Origin: an uncultured Bacteroidales bacterium
GTDB lineage: Bacteria; Bacteroidota; Bacteroidia; Bacteroidales; F082
Assembly: GCA_905234645.1 (NCBI GenBank)
Contig: CAJOIS010000015.1
Span: forward strand, 1-59,807
DNA: 59,807 bases
Reading direction: 5' to 3'
The position numbers and the translations under genes were made by a program. This document shows positions 33,734-42,388 of this stretch, one piece after another (position 1 is the stretch's first letter; every line of letters starts with the position of its first letter). A model generated the notes under the pieces. The model worked only from the letters and a program-made list of their open reading frames with translations, ran no database searches and had not been told where the DNA came from.

Positions 33734-34684
33734 TCATTTCACCCGTAGTTTCCGGCCTACCCTCAACACCGATGATTTCTTCATCTTATTGAGTTTACAC
33801 AAGATAGATACAGTGGTATTATTCTCCACGGCAATCGAACTTAATGTGTCGCCTTTTTTGACGATGTAATAACGGCGTTCCGCATCGGCGGGATTCTTGG
33901 CGTCAATGACTTTCAGATTGGTGTTTCGGGTCAGATCGTTGTAAGCCGATTTCAATGTCTCTACCGTGATTTCAATGTTTCTGTCAAGTACCCGCGCAGA
34001 GTCAGCCAATGTATGGGCAAAGAGCCAATCATAGGTTTCTTCAAGATAGAAGACGCGTGCCAGTCGGGTGTGATTCACACCTTTGAAACGGTCAAAAATC
34101 AGCCGTGTCGTATCGCCACATGCCACCATGGCATCCACTACACGCTCGGAACAGCCTACTGGCACAGCCGTGTCAGCTGTACCATGCATAATCCACAATG
34201 GCACTTCGTTGAGGCCACACAATTCAGGCACCGTGGCGCCACCACAAAGAGCCATCGCAGCAGCCACCTTGTCTGGATAGGTCGCCACAAAATCAAGGGT
34301 CCCATAACCACCCATACTCATGCCAATCACATAAAAGCGGTTCATGTCAACCATATAGTTCTTGTTCACCCAGTCAACTACTTCCATCACCTTTGAGGGT
34401 TGCCAAGCTTCAGCGGTTTGCGGGGCGACAACCACCGCATCGATCATGCGTCCACGCGATACCGCATCAATGCAGCCATAATTGCGCACCAAATTCAAGT
34501 CGTTTCCGCTGAGGCTCTTTCCGTGAAGGAACAGCACAAGAGGTTTTTTCTCCGAAGTCTCATAATCATCGGGAAGATACAGCCAAAAGTTGTAGCCATC
34601 ATTTATGAAATTGCGGCATGCCATCAACTGCGCCTTACATAGCAGCGGCATCAGACATAGCAACAAAACGGCCCACTTTCTCAT
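33734..34684 (-). CDS. Secreted alpha/beta-hydrolase (esterase type) with C-terminal LysM
   Basis: A signal peptide ends at CKAQ (residue 19). Residues 25-245 are an alpha/beta-hydrolase of the esterase or PHB-depolymerase-like type: oxyanion segment LVLFLHGKSLSG, nucleophile Ser123 in GMSMGGYG, Asp171 in HGTADTAVP and His205 in GVNHTRLAR. Residues 270-316 (RRYYIVKKGDTLSSIAVENN) form a LysM motif, which binds peptidoglycan or related glycans, so the esterase is probably held at the cell wall. The substrate is unknown; deacylation of a cell-wall or feruloyl-type ester is possible. The start overlaps the thioesterase stop by 4 bases. Confidence 0.85.
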   Translation of the reverse strand: MRKWAVLLLCLMPLLCKAQLMACRNFINDGYNFWLYLPDDYETSEKKPLVLFLHGKSLSGNDLNLVRNYGCIDAVSRGRMIDAVVVAPQTAEAWQPSKVMEVVDWVNKNYMVDMNRFYVIGMSMGGYGTLDFVATYPDKVAAAMALCGGATVPELCGLNEVPLWIMHGTADTAVPVGCSERVVDAMVACGDTTRLIFDRFKGVNHTRLARVFYLEETYDWLFAHTLADSARVLDRNIEITVETLKSAYNDLTRNTNLKVIDAKNPADAERRYYIVKKGDTLSSIAVENNTTVSILCKLNKMKKSSVLRVGRKLRVK

Positions 34685-35457
34685 ACTTCACTGCTGTTTT
34701 TATTGACAAATGCCACTTTGCAACGGCACACTTCCACTTCGTTCCCCAAAACAGGATCACTTTTGGCCAATCGCACGCAATATTCTTTTTCAGCGGTTTG
34801 CTCACGATAGAGGCTCAGCTTCTCACCTTGATGCGCCTCTGCGACATAGGCTATCTCAAAGCGCTTGAGATGGTGCTCGCGATACCAATCAACGCCCCAA
34901 AGATCAAGCACATGCTCGATGTATTTCACCGAATTGACATGCCCGTTGATGTCTATGTCGTTGTAATTGACATCTATCGACCGAATCAGCGGGACATTTT
35001 CCGACATTTTCACACGACCGCCTTTCTCAATGGGGCAAGGCTTGTCATCCACAATCCAGTCGTTAATGGCGCCGTTGTCAATGGAAAAGATGTCGGTGGG
35101 TTGCCGTGACTCCGTGTCGATCATCGCCCAAACGGAACGACCGTACCCATAGATATGGCCATTGCCATCCGACACGCAGAAGTTACGGCTGGTGAAATAT
35201 TTCATCGCGCTCTCCACCCAAGTCTCCACCGTGAAATGCTCATGCTGGGCTGGCATCTCTTCCATCTCAATCGCCAAGCGTGATAACACCCACGAACGGT
35301 TGATGGTCATCAGGTACTTCATCCCGAAGCCACGGTCTGTGGAATGGAAGTCCGCCGCATTCAGCATCTGGTTGCCGAGATGTCCGAGGAACATCCGCCC
35401 CGAGAAGTCACAGTGGAAAGGCTCTGCCACAAATTCGTATCTTCCTATTTTATTCAT
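34681..35457 (-). CDS. Acyl-ACP thioesterase (258 aa)
   Basis: A tandem hot-dog-fold protein like bacterial and plant FatA/FatB acyl-ACP thioesterases. The first half-domain includes HLGNQMLNAADFHSTDRGFG, the second NYNDIDINGHVNSVKYIEHV, in which the Asn-His pair is the catalytic dyad region of plant-type enzymes. It would release free fatty acids from acyl carrier protein in the cytoplasm, setting chain length or supporting lipid recycling. ATG 35457 is chosen over an in-frame TTG at 35463; it lies 2 bases after the permease stop and its own stop overlaps the esterase ATG by 4 bases. Confidence 0.88.
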   Translation of the reverse strand: MNKIGRYEFVAEPFHCDFSGRMFLGHLGNQMLNAADFHSTDRGFGMKYLMTINRSWVLSRLAIEMEEMPAQHEHFTVETWVESAMKYFTSRNFCVSDGNGHIYGYGRSVWAMIDTESRQPTDIFSIDNGAINDWIVDDKPCPIEKGGRVKMSENVPLIRSIDVNYNDIDINGHVNSVKYIEHVLDLWGVDWYREHHLKRFEIAYVAEAHQGEKLSLYREQTAEKEYCVRLAKSDPVLGNEVEVCRCKVAFVNKNSSEV

Positions 35458-35459
35458 CC

Positions 35460-36527
35460 TCAACTAATTCTTACTCTGGGGTCAATAATTCCATAAATGA
35501 TGTCTACCACGATATTGACTATGATTAGCATGACAGCGATAAGCAACACCGCGCCCATAATGACCGGGAAATCGTATTTGTCCAACGCATCCACCACGAC
35601 CACGCCGATGCCCTTCCAGTCAAAGACATACTCTACGAAGACCGCGCCTGCCAGCAAGGAGGCAAACCAACCCGACACTGCCGTCACCACTGGATTCAAG
35701 GCATTACGCAATGCATGCACACATATGACACGCCAAGGCTTCAAACCCTTCGCTCGTGCCGTGCGGACATAATCCATCGACATGGCCTCTAACAGGGAGG
35801 TACGTGTCAATTCCGTCACTACTGCCAAAGGACGCATACCCAAAGTCAAGGCCGGCAAGATAAGGTTGCGAAGGCTCAAGAACTCTCCCCTGCCGTATTC
35901 ATCGACGGTGTACAGGCTTCCCGTCATGCTCAAGCCAGTATAATGCTCCAGCAAAAACCCAAAAATCCATGCCATCAGGATAGCCGCAAAGAACGAAGGC
36001 AACGACATGCCTATGGTAGTGATGAAAAGCGTCAGCTTATTAAGGAACTTCGTGTTGATCACTGCCGTAAGGATGCCGATCACCAAACCCAACAACATGG
36101 CTATGGAAATGGAAACGGCAGCCAGCAACAATGTATTCGGGAAGGCCTCTCCTAATATGGCAGAGACCTTGCGTTTGCTTTGATAGGACATGCGGAGGTA
36201 GGGACCTTTCAACACGACCGCCGTTGAGCCTATAGTCGCCAACTTGGCGTAACGCCCAATCTTATCAAGCTTTTGCGTGCCCTCCGACACATCGTAGAAA
36301 GAAATCGGGACGAGGTCGTTCAGATAGTCGACATATTGTTTTCCAAGGCTTTGGTTGAGGCCCAATTCCTCACGGATGGCGTTCACCGACTCTTGGTCGG
36401 CACGTTGACCAAGCATCATCTGAGCGGGATCACCAGGCAGGATGTTGAAAAGGAAAAACACCAGCGTCGCGACACCCCAAAGCACCGCGATACCGTAAAG
36501 CAACTTCCTGATGATGTAACTCCCCAT
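35460..36527 (-). CDS. ABC transporter permease of the oligopeptide (DppB/OppB) type
   Basis: The N-terminal helix and the motif VFFLFNILPGDPAQMMLGQRA are diagnostic for DppB/OppB permeases, and the EAA-type loop that contacts the ATPase is visible as YVRTARAKGLKPWRVICVHA. About six membrane helices are spread over 355 residues, with an unusually long periplasmic loop between about residues 60 and 130. No second permease, ATPase or binding protein is encoded next to it, so it must work with components elsewhere or have another role. It is tightly packed between the MauE-like gene (4 bases upstream) and the thioesterase (2 bases downstream). Confidence 0.9.
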   Translation of the reverse strand: MGSYIIRKLLYGIAVLWGVATLVFFLFNILPGDPAQMMLGQRADQESVNAIREELGLNQSLGKQYVDYLNDLVPISFYDVSEGTQKLDKIGRYAKLATIGSTAVVLKGPYLRMSYQSKRKVSAILGEAFPNTLLLAAVSISIAMLLGLVIGILTAVINTKFLNKLTLFITTIGMSLPSFFAAILMAWIFGFLLEHYTGLSMTGSLYTVDEYGRGEFLSLRNLILPALTLGMRPLAVVTELTRTSLLEAMSMDYVRTARAKGLKPWRVICVHALRNALNPVVTAVSGWFASLLAGAVFVEYVFDWKGIGVVVVDALDKYDFPVIMGAVLLIAVMLIIVNIVVDIIYGIIDPRVRIS

Positions 36528-36531
36528 CTTG

Positions 36532-37767
36532 TCACAAAACCTTCAAAGCCTTCGAAAAGTCGACAGAGCTCCATTTGTCTTTGACCAAGCCGTTGTCAAG
36601 CCAAATCAATCCCGGGTTAGAGCGTACTATAGGCTTGATTTCAAGCTCGTCAGCATAATACACTTCATAGAAGAAATCAAATCGTTCCTGCAACTGTTTC
36701 ACATATCCAGGTTCATTGGCAACCACCCAAATCACTGTCAGCCCATGCTCTTCCGCGACTGCCGTAATCTCCCTAACCTTTTCCCATTCCTTTTCTTTTA
36801 CCTTTGACAAATCATGGGAGGTGAACATCAACAGGTTCTCAGTAGTGAGTATGGATTCGGTGATGTCATTGCCTTCTTCGTCCATGGCATTAAAGCCGAG
36901 GTAGTTGCTGCCACCCTCAATCCTTTGGTCGACAAACTCCCACTGCGACATCCACACCGAGTCGCTCCAGGGATAGTCGGGTGAGAGGTATTCCTTGGTC
37001 TCGCCAGTGGCTTTATTCCTGTATGTCAAAAAGACTTTGCTTGATTCCTGCGTCTCAACTGTCAGCTGTTTACCCACCTTCCAGTTCATGAAGTCGATAA
37101 CAGGCAAATGGCGGTAATTGTAGATTTCGAAACCCAAAAACGCCAAGGCGAATGCACAAGCGATAAGGAGCTGTACGCCTTTATCAAGATTGTTCTTCAG
37201 TTGTTTATTGTTCATTATCAGCGGGATAAGCACCGCATCAATGACAAGGTTCTTGTAGAATGTCTGCCAGTTGCTCATCTTGATAGCCGTGCCAAAGCAA
37301 CCGCAGTCGGGCACCAAATCATACAAGGCGTCAAACAATGTTGTGATGGTAAAAAACAGCATCAGCAGGGTGGCACCCAGCACTGCCAAACGTGGATACA
37401 CCTTGGTCAGTAGACAGATACCGACGATAAATTCGGCCAAGATCATCAGCATGGCCAGTACCAAGGCCGCACCGTTGAGCCAGGTCATGCCATAGGCCGC
37501 AAGGTAATCCAGCATCTTGTATTTTGTCCCCAAAGGATCAACGCCTTTAGTGAAGCTGCTGAAGATAAACAAGGCGCCCACCAAAAGGCGACAGATGGTC
37601 AACGCGCCAGGGCTGTATCTTTTACTAAACACTAAAGAAACCAAAAGGTTAAGCAACAGGATGGCAAGAAACCAGAAATGGTACTCGGGCAGAAAATAGA
37701 TACCTACTGCCGAGGCCAAAGCCACGATGATGCTGATCCATGGCATAGCGTTTGTTTTTTTCTTCAT
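36532..37767 (-). CDS. BT_3928-like MauE/DoxX-family membrane protein (411 aa)
   Basis: A DoxX/MauE membrane core spans roughly residues 40-220, with FSSFTKGVDPLGTKYKMLDY at its start and the conserved Cys pair PDCGCFGTAIKM. The C-terminal 190 residues face the periplasm and look like a thioredoxin fold (GLTVIWVVANEPG, then NPGLIWLDNG) but without a CxxC. The protein matches what I know of the BT_3928 family of Bacteroides, which lies next to DUF1599 and tpiA there too. A role in redox or envelope homeostasis is inferred, not shown. It starts 21 bases after the DUF1599 gene and belongs to the same run. Confidence 0.82.
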   Translation of the reverse strand: MKKKTNAMPWISIIVALASAVGIYFLPEYHFWFLAILLLNLLVSLVFSKRYSPGALTICRLLVGALFIFSSFTKGVDPLGTKYKMLDYLAAYGMTWLNGAALVLAMLMILAEFIVGICLLTKVYPRLAVLGATLLMLFFTITTLFDALYDLVPDCGCFGTAIKMSNWQTFYKNLVIDAVLIPLIMNNKQLKNNLDKGVQLLIACAFALAFLGFEIYNYRHLPVIDFMNWKVGKQLTVETQESSKVFLTYRNKATGETKEYLSPDYPWSDSVWMSQWEFVDQRIEGGSNYLGFNAMDEEGNDITESILTTENLLMFTSHDLSKVKEKEWEKVREITAVAEEHGLTVIWVVANEPGYVKQLQERFDFFYEVYYADELEIKPIVRSNPGLIWLDNGLVKDKWSSVDFSKALKVL

Positions 37768-37788
37768 GGTCGTGAGATTTGGCGGGGT

Positions 37789-38331
37789 TTATTCGTTCAA
37801 CAGAATCAGCGCAAACACCGCATAGTTGATCATATCGTAATAGTTGGCGTCAAGGCCCTCAGAAACAAGAGTCTTGCCGTTATGGTCCTCGATGGACTTG
37901 GTACGCAGCACCTTGCTCATGATGAGGTCGGTGATGGAGCTGACACGCATGTCGCGCCAGGCTTCATCGTAGTCGTGGTTCTTTCGTGTCATCAACTCGT
38001 AGGCTTCGTTGGTGACCTTGTCGTATAAGGCCGTAGCTTCCTCGGCACTCAAGTCGGGCTGGTCGACCACGCCGAGTTGGAGTTGGATGATGCCCATTGC
38101 CGCATAATTGACGATGCCGATGAACTCAGGCTCGATGCCTTCGTCGACCAGACGTTCTGTTGCCGTCTGCAGCGTCCTGATCCTCTTAACCTTTATAAAG
38201 ATTTGATCCGTTATGGATGGCGTGCGCAAAATGCGCCAAGCCGGGCCGTAGTCCTTCATCTTGTCGACAAACAGCTTGCGGCATTGCGCCAATACGCTAT
38301 GAAATTGGGCTTTTGTGTCTTTCTTTTGCAT
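37789..38331 (-). CDS. DUF1599 protein (180 aa)
   Basis: The protein contains two copies of one motif: DYGPAWRILRTPSITDQIFI near residue 27 and DYDEAWRDMRVSSITDLIMS near residue 122, each followed by a helix with KVKR or KVLR and a conserved NYAxxGI/FAL stretch. This internal duplication is characteristic of DUF1599. The protein is soluble and alpha-helical; biochemical function is unknown. It is the first gene of the eight-gene minus-strand run, although a clear promoter was not found in the short 24-base gap after the lipoprotein gene, so read-through from there is possible. Neighbourhood with the BT_3928-like gene is conserved in Bacteroides. Confidence 0.88.
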   Translation of the reverse strand: MQKKDTKAQFHSVLAQCRKLFVDKMKDYGPAWRILRTPSITDQIFIKVKRIRTLQTATERLVDEGIEPEFIGIVNYAAMGIIQLQLGVVDQPDLSAEEATALYDKVTNEAYELMTRKNHDYDEAWRDMRVSSITDLIMSKVLRTKSIEDHNGKTLVSEGLDANYYDMINYAVFALILLNE

Positions 38332-38355
38332 GATATGTATGGTTACTTAGTATAA

Positions 38356-39822
38356 TTATTTGGCTTGACCATATATGTAGTACGTGAAGCCATAAGGGGT
38401 TTGATAGGCAAGAGTTCTGCTGCTCGTCACATGGATGAGATGGTACCCACCATTATAATAAGTACCAATGACATCGTTATAAGTGGCACTAGTGAGATTC
38501 ACGTCCACATTGTTGTATACATCGGCAGTAATGGCATTTTCAGCAAACATAGCAATCTTTTCACTTTCGTAGATAACCTCGTCCCAAATACTGCTATCGA
38601 AGATGTAGAGGGTGGCACCTTCCATGGGTTTGATTTGAGCGAAGGGGTACTTGGCATTTTGGTACCAGTAAAGGCCATATTCTTCAAGACCATATTGGAT
38701 GTTGCCTTGACGATACCACTCAAAATCAACCACGGTCAAAGGTTGTTCAGCCATGTTGAGGTTAAGGTTCACGGTGGCACTGTTCAACTGGCCATCAACG
38801 TCGGTCACATTAGCAATAAATGTGACTTTGCCAATCAATTCTCTGAGTTCGAATCTAATATCTTGGTCGAACACGAATTCAGTGCCGTTGATGTTAAGGA
38901 GATCTTCATAGGTATCCAATTCATTGTTTTCCAAATCGTAAAGCTTAGTAACAATATTAAACTCGGACAGCTCTTTTAGGGTTTGGCTGTTGGAAGCACA
39001 ACGAAAACCGAGGGTGTAATCTTGATTAAGATCAATGGTTTGGCCATCATACACATGGTTGCCGCCCGTCACAACGGCAATTGATGGTTCAGGATTTATA
39101 ATTTGCGGGGTGGTAAAAAACTTGTCATCACCATAATAACATTCTAAACCACGTATAGCATAGGCTCGAACATGGTAAGTCGTTCCTGGTTCAAGATCTG
39201 TTATTGTGCATACAAAAGGTTCCGCCCAATTTGTGGTTGAAAAATGGAAATCTTCTACCGTAGGATTATCACTCGTACGCCAGCACAAACCTAGCTCATC
39301 AATTGCACCCCCGGAAGACACAACAACATCGCCGCCACAAACAGCTGTCGTAGCCGTGACATCCTGTGGCGTAAAGGTAGTAACTCTTACATCGATTGAC
39401 TCAGTGGTAAAGCTCTTTTCTTCCCCATAATAGCATATCAATCCACGCAAAGCATATGCTCGAATATAATACTTAGTATCTGGTTCTAACATCGTTAGGG
39501 TGCAGACAAAAGGTGCATTCCAATCGGTTGTTGACAAACGGGATTCTTCCAAAGTAGGGTTGCTGCTCGTACTCCAACATACTCCTATTTCACTAAGCGT
39601 AAGTCCTTGCGTCACAATTACATCACCACCACACACGGCTGTAGAGGCAGTGATATCCTGCGGCGTGTAAGTAGTCACACGTACTTCTTCAGTAATAGTG
39701 TTGTCACCTCCGTTGTCATTGTTGTTGCCATTATTCTCAGGCTTTTCTTTCTTGCAGCCCGTTCCAATAGCAATTACTACTGACAGCAACACCATTGCCA
39801 TTGTTTTCCAAGTTACACTCAT
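38356..39822 (-). CDS. Lipoprotein with two fibronectin-type domains (488 aa)
   Basis: ATG 39822 gives a signal with lipobox AIGTGC, lipidated Cys at residue 23, then a flexible Asn-rich linker. Two near-identical beta domains of about 95 residues follow, each with TAVCGGDV, ELGLCW or EIGVCW, and YYIRAYALRGL or YHVRAYAIRGL; these resemble fibronectin type III modules common in Bacteroidetes surface lipoproteins. The C-terminal 200 residues are a different beta-rich region that I do not recognise. Upstream in-frame ATGs would remove the lipobox and run into the folP promoter, so they are rejected. The gene is divergent from folP. Function is unknown. Confidence 0.85.
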   Translation of the reverse strand: MSVTWKTMAMVLLSVVIAIGTGCKKEKPENNGNNNDNGGDNTITEEVRVTTYTPQDITASTAVCGGDVIVTQGLTLSEIGVCWSTSSNPTLEESRLSTTDWNAPFVCTLTMLEPDTKYYIRAYALRGLICYYGEEKSFTTESIDVRVTTFTPQDVTATTAVCGGDVVVSSGGAIDELGLCWRTSDNPTVEDFHFSTTNWAEPFVCTITDLEPGTTYHVRAYAIRGLECYYGDDKFFTTPQIINPEPSIAVVTGGNHVYDGQTIDLNQDYTLGFRCASNSQTLKELSEFNIVTKLYDLENNELDTYEDLLNINGTEFVFDQDIRFELRELIGKVTFIANVTDVDGQLNSATVNLNLNMAEQPLTVVDFEWYRQGNIQYGLEEYGLYWYQNAKYPFAQIKPMEGATLYIFDSSIWDEVIYESEKIAMFAENAITADVYNNVDVNLTSATYNDVIGTYYNGGYHLIHVTSSRTLAYQTPYGFTYYIYGQAK

Positions 39823-39846
39823 AACTGTTATCAATAATTTGAGGAG

Positions 39847-39854
39847 CAAAATTA
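39847..39854 (-). promoter_or_regulatory. -7 box for the fibronectin-type lipoprotein
   Basis: TAATTTTG on the minus strand, 25 bases before ATG 39822. A TTTG at 39881-39878 is 23 bases further up, slightly long for a -33 box. Confidence 0.45.
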
Positions 39855-39870
39855 AAAATAATCTCCCACA

Positions 39871-39902
39871 TTTCGGCCAAAACATAGAATTTTCTACTTT
39901 TG
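39871..39902 (+). promoter_or_regulatory. Promoter for folP-cdaA
   Basis: TTTC at 39871-39874, a 20-base spacer and TACTTTTG at 39895-39902. It is the same one-change variant of the -33 box seen at 6144-6147. ATG 39917 follows closely. Confidence 0.6.
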
Positions 39903-39916
39903 CAAAAAATAGCCAA

Positions 39917-40762
39917 ATGTTCAAGCTTACTTCAAGAAAGAAGAATTATATTTTCGACCGCCCCGCCATCATGGGCATCCTCAACGTGACGCCCGACTCG
40001 TTTTCCGACGGAGGCCGTTATGACGAGATGGACAAGGCCTTGCTTCATTGCGAGCAGATGCTTGCCGAAGGCGCTGATATTATTGACATCGGAGGCTGCT
40101 CCACACGGCCCAACAACGCCATCGCCACCGAAAACGAAGAAATGCAACGTGTCGTCCCCATTATGAAGGCCATAAGAAAAGCCTTTCCCGAGGCTTTGGT
40201 TTCCATCGACACCTTCAGGAAAAACATTGCGGAGGCCTGCATCGAGGAAGGAGCGGACATCATCAACGACATCTCGGGCGGACTATTTGACGTGGAGATG
40301 CTGCCTTACATTGGCGAGAACCATATCCCCTACGTGATGATGCATTGCGTCGGCACGCCCGCGACTATGCACCAATATACCCTAGTTGGTGACATCCATC
40401 AGACCGTGATGGACTTCTTCGCCCAACAACACAAGACCTTGGAAGCCTATGGTGACCAGCAGATCATCCTTGACCCAGGGATAGGTTTTGGGAAAAGTCT
40501 GGAAGCCAACTATCAGCTGCTAAACGATTTGGAGCGCTATCGTTATAACAACCTGCCCATCCTCATCGGCATTTCCAGGAAGTCGCTGATCTTTAAAGTG
40601 CTAGGCACCACGCCACAAGGCGCAGAGAACGGCACCACTGTGTTGAACACCATCGCCTTGCTCAACGGAGCCGACATCCTGCGCGTCCACGACGTGAAAA
40701 ACGCGCGCGAGGCCATAGAATTAGTCGGCACTTTTCATCAAAGTATCGGAAAAACCTTGTAA
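39917..40762 (+). CDS. folP: Dihydropteroate synthase
   Basis: The folate-pathway enzyme that joins p-aminobenzoate to dihydropterin pyrophosphate; the target of sulfonamides. The 281-residue TIM barrel shows the signatures IMGILNVTPDSFSDGGRY (pyrophosphate-binding loop), GADIIDIGGCSTRPNN, VSIDTFR, DIINDISGG, VMMHCVGTP and ILDPGIGFGKSLEANYQLL. The open frame extends upstream, but ATG 39917 lies just after the promoter. A second Gly in the pterin loop is unchanged from the family, so no sulfonamide-type alteration stands out. The stop is followed 21 bases later by cdaA, the arrangement seen in other Bacteroidales. Confidence 0.96.
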   Translation: MFKLTSRKKNYIFDRPAIMGILNVTPDSFSDGGRYDEMDKALLHCEQMLAEGADIIDIGGCSTRPNNAIATENEEMQRVVPIMKAIRKAFPEALVSIDTFRKNIAEACIEEGADIINDISGGLFDVEMLPYIGENHIPYVMMHCVGTPATMHQYTLVGDIHQTVMDFFAQQHKTLEAYGDQQIILDPGIGFGKSLEANYQLLNDLERYRYNNLPILIGISRKSLIFKVLGTTPQGAENGTTVLNTIALLNGADILRVHDVKNAREAIELVGTFHQSIGKTL

Positions 40763-40783
40763 TTTTGCGACAAATTAGGAGTC

Positions 40784-41557
40784 ATGATTAATCTCTTCAT
40801 ACAATTCAGCGTTTTCGACTGCATCGACATCATCCTTGTGGCTGCCTTGTTCTTCGGCCTTTACCGCCTGTTGAAAGGCACCTCGGCCATGAGCATCTTC
40901 ATCGGCATCGTGGCCATCTTTCTCATCTGGCAAGTGGTCAAGTACTTGCAAATGGAAATGCTGACTGCCATCCTCGGCGCCTTTGTGAGCGTGGGCTTCA
41001 TTGCGCTCATCATTATTTTTCAGCCTGAGATACGGCGTTTCTTGTTCACCATCGGCGCCCAAGCCCAAGAAGGAAAGTTGTCAAGGAAGTTCAAGTTCCT
41101 GAAAGTCAGGAGCAACATCGACTTGGATGTGGATTCGGTCACCAAGGCCTGCCTCAATATGTCGAACATCAAACAAGGCGCTCTCATCTTGCTGACACGC
41201 AAAAACAACTTGGATGACATCGTCTCGACGGGTGTGGTAGTCAATGCGGACATCAGCCACTCGCTGATTGAGAACATTTTCTTCAAGAACAGCCCGTTAC
41301 ATGATGGTGCCATGGTCATCCGGCATAACCGCATCACGGCGGCCCGTTGCATCCTCCCTGTATCCAATAAGACCAACATCCCCGGTCACTACGGTCTGCG
41401 CCATCGCGCCGCCATCGGTGTCACCGAAGTCAACGATTGCATCGCATTGGTCGTATCGGAAGAAACGGGAACTATCAGCATGGTTTCAGGCGGAGAAATC
41501 CAAACCGCAAAAGCATCCGAATTGAAAGAAATGATCGAAAAAGAGTTAAAAGTTTAG
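40784..41557 (+). CDS. cdaA: Diadenylate cyclase CdaA (c-di-AMP synthase)
   Basis: Three N-terminal membrane helices (residues 12-85) are followed by a coiled-coil-like link and the DAC catalytic domain. The catalytic motifs are intact: HDGAMVIRHNRI (DGA at 174-176) and GLRHRAAIG (RHR at 206-208). The enzyme makes c-di-AMP from two ATP, a signal governing potassium, osmotic and cell-wall homeostasis. The 257-residue length and membrane anchor fit CdaA rather than DisA. No CdaR-like regulator lies next to it. It is coupled to folP, as in other Bacteroidetes. The end of the gene lies in a 15-bp inverted repeat. Confidence 0.95.
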   Translation: MINLFIQFSVFDCIDIILVAALFFGLYRLLKGTSAMSIFIGIVAIFLIWQVVKYLQMEMLTAILGAFVSVGFIALIIIFQPEIRRFLFTIGAQAQEGKLSRKFKFLKVRSNIDLDVDSVTKACLNMSNIKQGALILLTRKNNLDDIVSTGVVVNADISHSLIENIFFKNSPLHDGAMVIRHNRITAARCILPVSNKTNIPGHYGLRHRAAIGVTEVNDCIALVVSEETGTISMVSGGEIQTAKASELKEMIEKELKV

Positions 41558-41587
41558 CCTTCTAAAACAACTCTAAACTTTAAACTC
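41543..41587 (+). terminator. Inverted repeat including the cdaA stop
   Basis: GAGTTAAAAGTTTAG (41543-41557, ending with the TAG stop) can pair with CTAAACTTTAAACTC (41573-41587) with one mismatch. There is no T tract, so termination would be imperfect. Confidence 0.55.
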
Positions 41588-41617
41588 TAAACTATACAAC
41601 TGACTCTCAACTCTAAA
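41588..41617. repeat. Short CTCTAAACT-type repeats
   Basis: Repeated CTCTAAACT and CTCTCAACT words follow the hairpin between convergent cdaA and the next lipoprotein. Such low-complexity AAACTCTAAACT spacers are common in Bacteroidetes. No gene is present. Confidence 0.55.
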
Positions 41618-42388
41618 CTATTCAACTTCCACAAACCCCTCTTCCTCTTCAGCATAACGCAGCTGCTTCTTATAAGGGTCATAGCGCAGCAACATCTGAT
41701 AGGAATAGCCTCTTTTCTTCAGCTCGTCACCTACATAACTGTTCATCATGTAGTCATAGGTATAGCCAGCATAGAGCTTACCTAAATACACGGAATAGTT
41801 ATAGACGTCCTTTAGCTCAAGTGTGTCAATGGTATAGCTATAGTCTATCTTATTGGTCCAGAATGAATAATCCGTCTTGGAGTCGAAGCCATCTATGAGG
41901 TTGTGTTCACAAAACTGCACAGGTTTCCAGTCGCCATCGTTGATCTCAAACCACGCGGCCACATTGACCGTATTCAGAGGATGCTTGTAACTGTATTCGT
42001 ATGTGTCACTAAAAAGATAGTCCTCATATTCAGTGATACGGCCAGAGATTTCCATACGCGAGAGCATCACCAGCCAATGCGTCGAGTCGACAGGGACATG
42101 ATCAATGTCGGCGGGCACATAGACCTCCACGCCATAACGTCCCATCTCCTTGGCATAGGCATTGTACATCACATCCAAGAACAAATCCTGGCTGAAGCCA
42201 TTCAGCACCTCGGTCTGCCTGCCATATTGGGTATTGTATTCTGCCTTCACAACAGCCTGTTCAGGGAAATAGACGGCAGCCTGGATGCTGTTTCGCTCGG
42301 CCATATATTTCTTGGCCAACTTCAATTCCGTCTGGCAGCCCGAAAGCGTGATAACCAACAGCAATGCTATGTATATCAGCCTCTTCAT
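41618..42388 (-). CDS. Lipoprotein of unknown function (256 aa)
   Basis: Lipobox ITLSGC places the lipidated Cys at residue 18. The mature protein is rich in Tyr and Asp and has no low-complexity region; stretches such as VYFPEQAVVKAEYNTQYG and SYKHPLNTVNVAAWFEINDG suggest a beta-rich fold. I do not recognise a family. The ATG overlaps the parC stop by 4 bases (ATGA), which implies translational coupling with topoisomerase IV. This may simply reflect operon packing, since a role in DNA topology is unlikely for an envelope lipoprotein. Confidence 0.8.
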   Translation of the reverse strand: MKRLIYIALLLVITLSGCQTELKLAKKYMAERNSIQAAVYFPEQAVVKAEYNTQYGRQTEVLNGFSQDLFLDVMYNAYAKEMGRYGVEVYVPADIDHVPVDSTHWLVMLSRMEISGRITEYEDYLFSDTYEYSYKHPLNTVNVAAWFEINDGDWKPVQFCEHNLIDGFDSKTDYSFWTNKIDYSYTIDTLELKDVYNYSVYLGKLYAGYTYDYMMNSYVGDELKKRGYSYQMLLRYDPYKKQLRYAEEEEGFVEVE

